Position numbers and translations under genes: made by a program
The notes under the pieces: model-generated
What the model was told of the DNA's origin: nothing
The model's input: only the letters and a program-made list of their open reading frames with translations
The model's database searches: none
Source of the DNA: Chitinispirillum sp.
GTDB taxonomy: Bacteria; Fibrobacterota; Chitinivibrionia; Chitinivibrionales; Chitinispirillaceae
Reading direction: 5' to 3'
DNA: 58,068 nt
NCBI GenBank assembly: GCA_007115975.1
Contig: SKJJ01000010.1
Location: 1 to 58,068 of the forward strand
In this document: piece by piece, positions 49,803-58,068 of the stretch
Position numbering within the stretch: the first letter of the stretch is position 1
Layout of the letters: each line of letters starts with the position of its first letter

Positions 49803-52535
49803 TCAAAACGTATAGCCCACAGAAAAGTGAAACGCTCCCGGTTTTTCACCCGACTTCCTGTCTGTCTTGTGCCCGTAAAGAACACCTATAGGCCCGATTG
49901 GAGTGAGATATCTGAGTCCCAAACCGAATGAGGATCTGAACTGATCTGCAGAGAGTGAACTGAAGTCATTCTCCAGCCTTCCAATATCACCGAAAAGAGT
50001 CAGCTCAATGTTCAGCTCAAGCTCGATGCGCGCCTCGATACTCGCTGAGAGGGTTGCCGATCCACCATTGGTGTCGGGGTCGAAGAGGTTCTTATCAAAA
50101 CCGCGGATATTCTGAGTTCCCCCAAGGAAGAAGAGCTGATCGACCGAGATAACCGTTTCCCTGCCGTAGGGGGTGATAATCCCACCCCTTACCACACCAG
50201 CAAATGTCAAATTTTCCAGTGGTGATATGTACCCCCTGGCTTCCATCGCTACTTTTACAAAGTCATCGAGTGATCTGCCAAGACTGCTGGAAATGTCAAC
50301 GGATGATCCTAGGTATATACCCCTGCGGGGTCGGGTAAAGGAGTCTCTTCGGTCGTATGAAAATGATGGCGTAGTAATGATTCTGTTACGCCAGCGATCA
50401 TCTCCGAAACGTTCAAGAAGCGAATCGGGCGGCGCTCCATCAAGTCGGCGGCGCTCGTAGCTTGTTGCCAGGCCAAGTACTGTGTGTCTGCCAAAAGGAG
50501 CATTCATCCCGCCCGAAACACCATAGGCCGTATGCCCCCAGTTCAGGTTCAGCTCTTCAATACTTTCTCCGTAGATCCCGATAAGTGCACGCAAATTTGT
50601 TCCAAACAGACGTGGATCCAGCAGTGCCACTTCACCCCGGTAACCGATAGTGCTGACCTCGGCACTCACGTAGCCATCCTCGTTGAGTCCCATCATGTTG
50701 CGGTCTCCAACTTTTGTATTGACAAACAACCCCTCATCTGATTGGTACCCCGCACCGAAAGAGCCATAAAAGTGGGGCAGCTCAGCAACCTCAACAAAAA
50801 CCTGAACCGTGTCCCACTTCTCCCGCAGCCCGATAGTCCTGAAACGGCTGGAACTGAAAATTCCCATATCTCTGAATGTTTTCTGAGTAGCGATTACATC
50901 CCTAAGAGAGAGGGGTTCTCCGGTTGATGTTTTCAGTTCTCTGTTCAGAACTCTCTCCCTGGTCCGAAATGCCCCGATGTACCGAACATCACCCATAACA
51001 ACCACTGGTCCCTCGGTAATTTTGAAATGTACATCTGCACGGCTGCTGTCGTTGTTCATCCCAACCACAGGACTGACTCCCACATGCGGGTACCCTTTTT
51101 CAGCTATTATCTGCTGCAGAGAACGGGCATTCTGGTTGAGTAATGACCTGCTGAATATGTCACCTTCTCTGACGGTGATCACCTTTTCCATATCTATTTC
51201 TGCAAACAGGTCGGTATCATCGATATTCACTTCACCGACTCTGCTCTGTGTACCCTCATCTATCTCGATTGAAATGAAAGCGGATTTTTCCTCGATTACA
51301 ACATTGGAAGAAACGTTTGCATTAAGAAATCCTCTGGAACGATAAAGCATCTGTATGGCGAGTACATCCTCTTCAAGCTTTTCTGGATGATAGGCCCTCC
51401 TTGAAGCTCTGCCCCAGTCAACATGCAGCATCTGTTCTAGTATAACCTTTTTATCGATACGTTTGGCTCCGGCAATAGCTATAGTATCAACGGTTGTTCG
51501 CGTTCCGCTGTTTATATCTAAATACACGATCCTCTCGGTGTAGCGGCGTTTTTCTATGGTAGTATCGCTATACTCAATGTGTGCATCAAGATACCCGGAC
51601 TCCCGCATTCTCCTTGATATCGCTCGCACCGAATTCCGTAAGCCAAGGTTGTTACGATTGCCGTTTCGGAAGATTGTTATATTTTTTTTCAAAACTCTTT
51701 TCCTGAAACCCCGTTCGCTTGCAGGCGAAAACTGAATTCGGTACCGGTCTCCTTCATCAACAGTAAGGACCAAATGAACAGAGTTGTCCTGAGAATCGAT
51801 GACCACACTATCCCGAATGTGAATGTCTGCAAATCTGCGTGATCGGTAAAACTCTGTAAGCCCTGCGATATCTTCCTGTAGATCTGCTTCAAGGAACCGG
51901 CCGGCTCTCCCCGGAAAAAGTGATGTGTGCCATGATTTCATTCTACGTTTGATACCCAGATCAGAAACCGCACGGTTACCCTCTATTGTAACTGTTTTGA
52001 GACGATGATAATCACCGGCATCTATGAGCACATTTATAACACGGTCTTCTCCTGTACTGTGTGCAACTGATGTCACCTCTACTGTCGGTGAAACGAACCC
52101 TTCTCTTTTGTAGAGTTCTGTTACAAGTGAGTCCTGCCACAACAGCATCTCATCATAAAAGATGTCGCCTGGGTAGGTGTTCATTGCCACTTCTACCTCA
52201 TCAGTAAACAGCGGGTGAGCTCCCTTTATTTTTATATCTCTTACATATCGTGCAGGTGTAAGCTCAAAGATGATCTGTCCCCCCGACGTTTTCACCTCTA
52301 CAGATTCAAAGAGCCGGCAGTCATACAACGCTTCAACCGATTCTTTGAGCCTGACTGAGTCGAGCACTTTGTTTTCCCTTATTGTGGTAAGTCTTTGTGC
52401 TATGCTCAGAAGCTCATCAGATTCAGATCGTTGCCTTGTCAGATTAAAAGTGATGCGGCTTACCACCTCCACAGACCTGGCAGGAGCTGCAGAGAGAAAA
52501 CAGATAAGCAGTGCAGAGAAGCAGAGACGTTTCAT
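49803..52535 (-). CDS. Omp85-family outer-membrane assembly protein with seven POTRA domains
   Basis: A 910-residue Omp85 protein, the outer-membrane half of the Tam system by its place next to tamB. It has a signal peptide (residues 1 to about 21), a long periplasmic part (about 22-575), then a 16-strand barrel beginning near 'HFYGSFGAGYQSDEGLFVNTKVGDRNMMG' and ending in 'HFSVGYTF'. The periplasmic part divides into seven successive POTRA-like units of about 75-80 residues, recognised by repeated 'R...V.I.G' strands and '...G.....V' ends. BamA usually has five and TamA three. The VRGF-type barrel motif is 'QNIRGFDKNLF'. It begins directly after the stop of the TamB gene. Confidence 0.9.
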   Translation of the reverse strand: MKRLCFSALLICFLSAAPARSVEVVSRITFNLTRQRSESDELLSIAQRLTTIRENKVLDSVRLKESVEALYDCRLFESVEVKTSGGQIIFELTPARYVRDIKIKGAHPLFTDEVEVAMNTYPGDIFYDEMLLWQDSLVTELYKREGFVSPTVEVTSVAHSTGEDRVINVLIDAGDYHRLKTVTIEGNRAVSDLGIKRRMKSWHTSLFPGRAGRFLEADLQEDIAGLTEFYRSRRFADIHIRDSVVIDSQDNSVHLVLTVDEGDRYRIQFSPASERGFRKRVLKKNITIFRNGNRNNLGLRNSVRAISRRMRESGYLDAHIEYSDTTIEKRRYTERIVYLDINSGTRTTVDTIAIAGAKRIDKKVILEQMLHVDWGRASRRAYHPEKLEEDVLAIQMLYRSRGFLNANVSSNVVIEEKSAFISIEIDEGTQSRVGEVNIDDTDLFAEIDMEKVITVREGDIFSRSLLNQNARSLQQIIAEKGYPHVGVSPVVGMNNDSSRADVHFKITEGPVVVMGDVRYIGAFRTRERVLNRELKTSTGEPLSLRDVIATQKTFRDMGIFSSSRFRTIGLREKWDTVQVFVEVAELPHFYGSFGAGYQSDEGLFVNTKVGDRNMMGLNEDGYVSAEVSTIGYRGEVALLDPRLFGTNLRALIGIYGESIEELNLNWGHTAYGVSGGMNAPFGRHTVLGLATSYERRRLDGAPPDSLLERFGDDRWRNRIITTPSFSYDRRDSFTRPRRGIYLGSSVDISSSLGRSLDDFVKVAMEARGYISPLENLTFAGVVRGGIITPYGRETVISVDQLFFLGGTQNIRGFDKNLFDPDTNGGSATLSASIEARIELELNIELTLFGDIGRLENDFSSLSADQFRSSFGLGLRYLTPIGPIGVLYGHKTDRKSGEKPGAFHFSVGYTF

Positions 52536-55500
52536 TTAGCGATTCTCCCAGATAAAACGAAGTTCAGTGCCATAAACACCTCGTGTGTCCTGAAAGGCAC
52601 CGATAAGCAGGTTTTGAAAAATGCGGTACTCTGCAAGTGCCCGCTGCACGATTTTCCCATCCTTTGATTCCACTGAATAGCGTGTACTCAGCTGTCTCGT
52701 AAACTGTTTTCCCATGGTGACGGCTATGCGGTCGGGATCCTCACCGCTCAGGTCTCCGGTCTCTACCTCAAGAATATCAAGGCCTGCAGCCCTCCTCAGG
52801 TCATCACCGATTGTTGAAGCGATAAGAGAGGCAAGCATCTGCTGGTTTGATTGTCCGCCACTGCCGCCAGCACCTGGGAGAAAGTTGCTCTGCAGCTCTC
52901 CAATGGTTTTTCCAAGAACAAGAAGCGATAATATATCCTGGTCCTCCAAAGACGGATCATCACTGCCCAGTTTAAAAACCAGATCATCCAACGTTCCCGA
53001 TATCTCAAGCTGCACGGTCCGCTCTTTTACAGGTACTACACCGAAAATGTCTACTCTTGGCTCAATCCCATACGGATTAACAAAATCTATAACCCCCCGC
53101 TTAACTTCAAACTCATTTCTCAGATAAGCAATAGTACCACGCTCTACATTCGCTCTTCCATTGAGTGCAGGGGATTGAAGTGTTCCCATCAGCTGGAGGT
53201 CCGGGTCTATGGTGAGCATCGCCATATTGTTATTGACCCGGAAAGGGGAGCGTGCCTGCACCCCAACATTCAAAAGCATGTTTTTGAGATAGGGGGTTTC
53301 AGTCTGTTCGGGTGTATATGTCTCTTTGCGTCTGCGTTGACCAATATTTGAAAGTGGATTGATAACTATATCCTGATAGTACACACCGTCAAGCAGAACG
53401 ATGTTTCCGGAGACACTGGTAGTATCGGGATTTCCTGCAATGTTGAGCCTTGCATCAACAACAATGTCAAGCATTTCAGGCACACCTATGGGCAACATTC
53501 TCAAAACAATATCTGCCCTCATATCTGAAGGTGTAAAGTTATCGAGTTTTGCTTCTCCACGCACCACAAATGATCCGTCGTCGAGGTTGCCCCGCAGCGA
53601 CTCAAGCTGTACTGCACTTCTGCTGGCAATGATCCGACCATTAATAGAGTGCAGGCGTTGTGAAAGTCCGGGTAGAGTCATACTTATGTTTCTTAGCCGT
53701 ATGTCACCTTTAAGATCAGGTGCATCAGCCATCCCCGTTATTGCAAGATCAAGATCGATCGTTCCGTCAATATCCTCTACGTCCTCTGTGAAATAGGCTG
53801 CGGTTGACAGAGAAAATGACCCGGTCAGAATAATGTCATGCGGCCCTTCGATGTGCCCCTGCGCCCGGCCTTTAAGGGATTCAACACCTGCCAGTAACAC
53901 GGTAAAGTCCGCAACGGTATATCTGTTTTTATCGAGTAACACTTTTAGATCATCTGTTCGGACTAGCTGAATATCATCATGCCCGATGGTGAGGTTCTGG
54001 ATGTGTACAGAGCCGGTTGTTGCAGAGATTGAATCGGCATTACCTCGGGCACTTAAACTTGTCGTTATCGTTCCATTTAGATCCTGACCCAGCATTGCAA
54101 GATAGGGATCCAGAAGCTGTTCGGTGAGGGTGAGTGCAACCGTGAAGTCTTTTGTATCAATATCAAAGGTGGACGCAACAGCACCAACAGCTGTACCGTA
54201 TATTTGGGCCTGCTGGTCTTTGAAACCAAGATTTAGCGCAATGTCATCCAGGGGCAAGTCTCCAAACTGCATACCGCTGATGTTAAGTTTTCCGTCAACC
54301 TCGGGTTGATCTATGCTACCCATTGCTCTGAGGTTGAGGCAAAGAGTTCCATAGAGGGAATCAAGATCAGCTCCTGCAAATGTCGCAAGGGAAGGAAGAT
54401 CAAGGTTTGGAGCTGAGATGGTGACAGCAAAGGAGTCGGTAAGTGCAACCCATCCTGCGGCAGTTATCTCTTGTCCGGGCATGATCGCAATCAGCAATGA
54501 TTCAATATTTGCCCGCTCATCGTCAAACCTCACAGACAGATCGATCCCATCTATCTCATATCCTGCAGCAGAGAGAGCAGAAACAGAGAGCCGGGCATAT
54601 CCCTGAGGACTCTTTACTGTGCCAAAAACATTTGCGCTAATCTCAACTTTACCACTAATCGTATCGACAAAATTATCGATGTGAAGGTCTTTTGACTGCA
54701 GCGAAAGATCGAACTCAATCTCATCAACAGAGTGGAGTGTACCGTTTCTCATCACCTGCACCGATCCATAAGCTTCCAGCCCTGAATTTAATCTGTTCAG
54801 AGCAAGACTATTTACCCGCACAGTGCCTTTACTGTCAAGGCCAGCTGACAACCGCACACTATCAACCTGCATATCTTGCATTGCAAGAGAGTCTGCCCAC
54901 AGAGTAACTGCAACCTGTGGTCTTTTCAAATCACCCGTAACCGTTGTGGCAATTGCAGCACTGCCCGTTACACTGTCCTCAAAGCCGGCAAAGCTAAAGA
55001 GCCGTGCGAGTGATGGGACGGAGAGGCTAAGGTCTACATTCATCCTTTGGGAGGTGATATGGTAACCTCCGGACAACGACAGTTGAGCATCTCCAAGTAA
55101 TCCCGATAATTCGGTGACATGCACATTCCCTCTTCTTAAGTTTGCCGAACAGGACAGCACAGCATCAAGGGCAGAATATTCTGGATTGAGTTTCAACTCA
55201 GCAATGGTTGCAGAGATTTCGGAGTATGCATCTATGGAATCGGGGTCTGCCCCCTGGCCCTTAATTCCTAGGGAGAGAGCAGCTGTACCGGATAGATCAG
55301 GTGTAAAGTACTGAATGGGAAGATCCTTGCCTGCTATTGTCAAATCATATTTAATGTTGTTAATTGAACCCATCTCTTCGAGAAAACCGTTTGCAAATAC
55401 AGCGCGGACATCAACAGTACCATTTATATCGATACTACCCCTATCAGTGATGATCTTAGCAGGTGACAGTCTGAGGTTACGATCTGCAAGATTGGTTTTT

Positions 55501-56438
55501 AGCTCAATTCTGTCTACCGGATATCCCAAAATAGCACCACCATCGTAACCGAAACTGAGCTCGAGATCCGGATTGGAAACATTACCCGAGGCAGTAAGGC
55601 GAATTCCCGCATGGCCGCTGATCTGCTCTTCGAGGGCTAAAAACGAGCGGATCTCATCCAGTGCAATATTTGAAGTGATGGCAAGGTCAATAAGGGGATC
55701 ATCTGTTAGTGAGGAGGCCCTGCCATTGAGGGCAAAGACGGACTCTCCCGCAGTAAACTTCAGGTCCAAAGAGTCAATCTCCATGTCTGCAATTCTGGCC
55801 ATCAGATGCAGATCTGATAGGGGTATGTTTGCAGCATGGTGACCAATTGTCAGGTAATCACACCGGAGGTTCAAATCAGCAGAAAAAGACTCTGTTTCTC
55901 CTTTTGCGGAAAAGGTAAACCCTAAAGCCTCTATCCGCAGACTGTCCTTTTGGGATGCGAAATGGATTTTGCCTCCAGTGATATCGAGCCCTCTGAGCTC
56001 AACAGGGAAGATTGTCGGGGAGCTTGAAGAGGATGTTTCCGAAGCTTTTGACTCTCCCTTGGGGAAGGCTTTCAACAGAGACAGGTTTCCATCACTGTCT
56101 GATTCGATGTTTGCCCTGGGGTACTCCAGTTCTGCTTTTTTTACGACAACTTTTCGGCCAATCAGGGGCAGAGGTGCAACATCTATAAAGAAACGGTCAA
56201 ACCCCGCAAGCTCATCTCCTTCGGGGTCCAATAGGGAGAGTTTTTGGATTTCAAACTGCATTTTCAGGGGAGCGATTCTTAGTCTCTGGAATGTAATCGA
56301 GCCGTGAATGTTTTCATTGACCTTTGAAATAACGTACTGATGAACGCCATTACTCTTTATCAGCAGAATAAATGCGCCGCAAAGAACTGCTAAGATAACA
56401 GCTAGGACTATTGCAGTGATAAGTATAAAGCGTTTCAT
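52536..56438 (-). CDS. tamB: TamB-family translocation and assembly module
   Basis: A 1300-residue inner-membrane-anchored periplasmic protein that bridges to Omp85 partners and, in the AsmA-like family, channels phospholipids to the outer membrane. N-terminal membrane helix 'FILITAIVLAVILAVLCGAFILLI' is followed by AsmA-like repeats ('LDITGGKIHFASQKDSLRIEALGFTFSA'). The middle is a long series of beta strands typical of the hydrophobic groove. The C-terminal TamB domain (DUF490) shows 'YLRNEFEVKRGVIDFVNPYGIEPRVDIFG', 'DDPSLEDQDILSLLVLGKTIGEL' and 'AGLDILEVETGD'. It is the first gene of a pair with the Omp85 protein; elsewhere the order is more often tamA then tamB. Confidence 0.93.
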   Translation of the reverse strand: MKRFILITAIVLAVILAVLCGAFILLIKSNGVHQYVISKVNENIHGSITFQRLRIAPLKMQFEIQKLSLLDPEGDELAGFDRFFIDVAPLPLIGRKVVVKKAELEYPRANIESDSDGNLSLLKAFPKGESKASETSSSSSPTIFPVELRGLDITGGKIHFASQKDSLRIEALGFTFSAKGETESFSADLNLRCDYLTIGHHAANIPLSDLHLMARIADMEIDSLDLKFTAGESVFALNGRASSLTDDPLIDLAITSNIALDEIRSFLALEEQISGHAGIRLTASGNVSNPDLELSFGYDGGAILGYPVDRIELKTNLADRNLRLSPAKIITDRGSIDINGTVDVRAVFANGFLEEMGSINNIKYDLTIAGKDLPIQYFTPDLSGTAALSLGIKGQGADPDSIDAYSEISATIAELKLNPEYSALDAVLSCSANLRRGNVHVTELSGLLGDAQLSLSGGYHITSQRMNVDLSLSVPSLARLFSFAGFEDSVTGSAAIATTVTGDLKRPQVAVTLWADSLAMQDMQVDSVRLSAGLDSKGTVRVNSLALNRLNSGLEAYGSVQVMRNGTLHSVDEIEFDLSLQSKDLHIDNFVDTISGKVEISANVFGTVKSPQGYARLSVSALSAAGYEIDGIDLSVRFDDERANIESLLIAIMPGQEITAAGWVALTDSFAVTISAPNLDLPSLATFAGADLDSLYGTLCLNLRAMGSIDQPEVDGKLNISGMQFGDLPLDDIALNLGFKDQQAQIYGTAVGAVASTFDIDTKDFTVALTLTEQLLDPYLAMLGQDLNGTITTSLSARGNADSISATTGSVHIQNLTIGHDDIQLVRTDDLKVLLDKNRYTVADFTVLLAGVESLKGRAQGHIEGPHDIILTGSFSLSTAAYFTEDVEDIDGTIDLDLAITGMADAPDLKGDIRLRNISMTLPGLSQRLHSINGRIIASRSAVQLESLRGNLDDGSFVVRGEAKLDNFTPSDMRADIVLRMLPIGVPEMLDIVVDARLNIAGNPDTTSVSGNIVLLDGVYYQDIVINPLSNIGQRRRKETYTPEQTETPYLKNMLLNVGVQARSPFRVNNNMAMLTIDPDLQLMGTLQSPALNGRANVERGTIAYLRNEFEVKRGVIDFVNPYGIEPRVDIFGVVPVKERTVQLEISGTLDDLVFKLGSDDPSLEDQDILSLLVLGKTIGELQSNFLPGAGGSGGQSNQQMLASLIASTIGDDLRRAAGLDILEVETGDLSGEDPDRIAVTMGKQFTRQLSTRYSVESKDGKIVQRALAEYRIFQNLLIGAFQDTRGVYGTELRFIWENR

Positions 56439-57072
56439 TTATCAGGTTCTTCGGTGTTTGACAACAGACTGGTTCAAGGCAAACTCTCTAAATCCCCACC
56501 CCGGCAGGATTTCAGTAGTGAAAACTACCGGTGCATCACGCAAAAAAATGTTATTACCCAACCGGCTCAGGCGGGAAACTTCCTTGGGCTAGTGCTTTCT
56601 GCATGACCAAATACGAGCCGGTTCTGTATTTATACACTGCTAGAAATATACATCATTGGATAGACTGTTTTTTTAGAGAGAGCGACTGAGCATTTGCTGC
56701 TCCTGGGGTTCTTCTTTTCAAAACTGAAATTGAATTTCAAGGGAACAAAGCAATTGAGGCTAAACCGAGGTGAGAGTAGGGCAATGCCCCTTCTGGCTCA
56801 ATAGTACCCAAGTTTTACATTACATTTTCAAATACAATAAGATCTTGAACCACTTTTTCCTCTAGATTATAGGTGTAACATAACTGCCTACAAGAAGACA
56901 GGCACTCAAAAGGTGATGAAAAATTAGGAGACAATTGTTCCGCACTATATTCCTGGTACTGTTGAATCGTCTATGATAATACGCTAATGATAAACTGGGA
57001 CGTATATATTCCATAAGCAATTCTTCGGGAAAGAAGCTTGTTACTACACTTATAATTAAACCGGCTGCCTGA
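56439..57072. other. Intergenic region, no supported gene
   Basis: About 630 bases with no gene I can support. AACCGGCTC (56560-56568) and GAGCCGGTT (56615-56623) form a 9-bp inverted repeat around 46 bases. The remainder is AT-rich with no consistent frame. It separates the tamB promoter region from decayed RHS fragments. Confidence 0.5.
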
Positions 57073-57393
57073 GAGAAAAAAAAGTTCTTCCGGTGTGTGC
57101 TGGCAACAGATACCGTGCCGGTTTCATATGTAAATTATACCTGCACTATTCGTGACTGGATACAAGAGATAAACGGGAGTCAAAACGATTTTTATAGCGA
57201 GCTGATTGGCTATGAGGGTGATTACGTGGGAAATGTCACTTCGGCGCAACATCCTTACAATAATTCCAAGATATACGACTATGCTTATACAAACGATATG
57301 TTTAACCGCCTCGTTGTACAAAATTTGTTTGTCGGGCTTTCTTCCTTGCAAAAAGCTCACATTTCGTTAAGTCTGGATAAGCCAAATCAATAA
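57073..57393 (+). pseudogene. RHS/YD-repeat protein relic
   Basis: This frame starts right after a stop (57070) and has no usual start codon apart from GTG 57097. It reads 'VNYTCTIRDWIQEINGSQ', 'DFYSELIGYEG', 'YVGNVTSAQHPYNN' and 'IYDYAYTNDMFNRLV'. This follows the order of Bacteroidetes-type RHS units ('YTYNIRGWL..IN', 'Y.GNIS', 'YTYDAL.RL') closely. RHS proteins are large secreted toxin carriers; here only about 90 codons remain, so it is the leftover of a lost gene. Confidence 0.55.
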
Positions 57394-57400
57394 TTTTGAA

Positions 57401-57787
57401 AACGTTATCGGGTTTATGTGGATGACGTTTTTCTTAGATAAAATAACGCTTTATGGTCTGGCGGCTGGAGCAGGGTAGGGAGTATCTCCCTTAACGGTCT
57501 CTGCTGCTGTAATCATAATTAATGATTTTTCTCATCTCATTGGTGAAGATCTGTTCTATTCTAAACTTGCTGAACTTAAAAAGAGATCGAAATGTTCACC
57601 GAAGGGCAGTGTGGTTTTTGCCTTTACAGATGATGTGACGGGATCAAATTGTACGGAATTTGAAATCAGGGAAAACCAATCTTTTATGAGAAGACACAAG
57701 GACCATTGTTGGCAGTGGTGTGAAGGGTGTGGGGGACAGAAAATGTTATACCGCCTTGCGATACAATTAAAAGAGTATATCAGATAA
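57401..57787 (+). pseudogene. Probable RHS C-terminal relic
   Basis: A different frame from the previous relic. It is hydrophobic and glycine-rich ('DKITLYGLAAGAG', stop at 57476, then 'GVSPLTVSAAVIIINDFSHLIGEDLFYSKL'), then reads through to a cysteine- and histidine-rich end ('HKDHCWQWCEGCGG') and stops at 57785. This layout, a hydrophobic pretoxin region followed by a variable tail, resembles the end of an RHS toxin. With an internal stop it is not functional. Low to moderate confidence. Confidence 0.35.
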
Positions 57788-57856
57788 AAAAAGAGCCTGA
57801 AAACCATAGGTGTTAGTAAGCAATGATCTACAATAACAGGTAGGACTGTTATTGTG

Positions 57857-57977
57857 TCCGCTCACCAAGAGCGAAAGTCCGGGGGAGCCGAAGGGTTCCT
57901 GCACTTAACTAAAAAAGGTACAAGAACCCTTCTGCCAGGAGTTCACTTCGACAAGCTGAACAGGCTGGGTGAGCGGA
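57857..57977. repeat. Nested palindromic element near the window end
   Basis: Outer arms TCCGCTCACC (57857-57866) and GGTGAGCGGA (57968-57977); inner arms AAGGGTTC (57891-57898) and GAACCCTT (57924-57931). The outer left part resembles the GCTCCGCTCAC flank of copies A-C, and 'CACTTCGACAAGCTGAACAG' recalls their other flank. It is a diverged or extended family member. Confidence 0.6.
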
Positions 57978-58068
57978 TGGGTGAGCGGATGGGTGAGCGG
58001 ATGGGTGAGCGGATGGGTGAGCGGATGGGTGAGCGGATGGGTGAGCGGATGGGTGAGCGGATGGGTGA
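57967..58068. repeat. 12-bp tandem repeat array, open at the window end
   Basis: The unit GGGTGAGCGGAT is repeated perfectly 8.5 times in 102 bases and continues to the last base, so the real copy number is unknown. It starts inside the right arm of the palindromic element and seems to be an expansion of that arm. Confidence 0.9.

Noticed and set aside
57967-58068. CRISPR array
   Set aside because: The repeats are 12 bases with no spacers; this is a simple tandem array.

Overview
The window reads as chromosome of an anaerobic, fermentative, outer-membrane-bearing bacterium that degrades polysaccharides. The outer membrane is indicated by an Omp85/TamB pair, a LolA-like protein and a beta-barrel protein. 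Anaerobic hydrogen metabolism is indicated by two [FeFe]-hydrogenase-type proteins under a Rex regulator. Sugar polymer use is indicated by GH5, GH16 and GH20 enzymes. A broken C-terminal sorting-domain fragment and Bacteroidetes-style RHS remnants point to the FCB group; Fibrobacterota (a Chitinispirillum-like lineage) is my best guess, by inference only. I saw no rRNA, tRNA or CRISPR array.

Layout. 0.3-3.3 kb: soluble multi-PAS histidine kinase plus a single-domain response regulator. 3.4-6.5 kb: coupled secreted GH5, GH16 and small-protein genes. 7-8.3 kb: LUD-domain protein and a GNAT gene broken by a nonsense codon. 8.6-12.3 kb: FecR-domain protein, ilvD, a hairpin-rich element and a sorting-domain relic. 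12.3-15.9 kb: NtrC-type regulator and membrane kinase divergent from a DUF4168 gene that carries a near-perfect sigma-54 promoter and an upstream palindrome. 16-22.4 kb: CDF transporter, a 58-residue small gene, GH20, Nudix, HD-GYP and an AmrS-like radical SAM gene. 23-30.2 kb: GntR, slipin, RND exporter, LolA-like protein and beta-barrel protein, a likely envelope lipid-trafficking cassette.

30.3-42.4 kb, minus strand: the highlight. Eight genes overlap end to end and so look like one translationally coupled operon: class I HMG-CoA reductase, UbiA-family prenyltransferase, a rifampin-phosphotransferase-like dikinase, a DUF3419/BtaA-like aminocarboxypropyl transferase, a dolichol/phytol-kinase-like membrane protein, a GNAT acyltransferase, an OleC-like adenylate-forming enzyme, and an RND/MMPL exporter that is frameshifted in this sequence. 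Together they look like a pathway for a prenylated, phosphorylated or amino-acid-decorated lipid and its export. I know of no described pathway with this gene set.

42.6-48.3 kb: Rex, a mini [2Fe-2S] ferredoxin, a sensory-type [FeFe] hydrogenase with a PAS domain, a PP2C/SpoIIE phosphatase, a second mini-ferredoxin and a group B-like [FeFe] hydrogenase, probably one redox/hydrogen-sensing operon. 48.3-56.4 kb: a MetY-like sulfhydrylase and the tamB-omp85 pair, whose Omp85 member appears to carry seven POTRA domains. 56.4-58.1 kb: decayed RHS fragments, a palindromic repeat, and a 12-bp tandem array that runs off the end. Dispersed palindromic elements with conserved flanks and compensating stem changes sit in several gaps.
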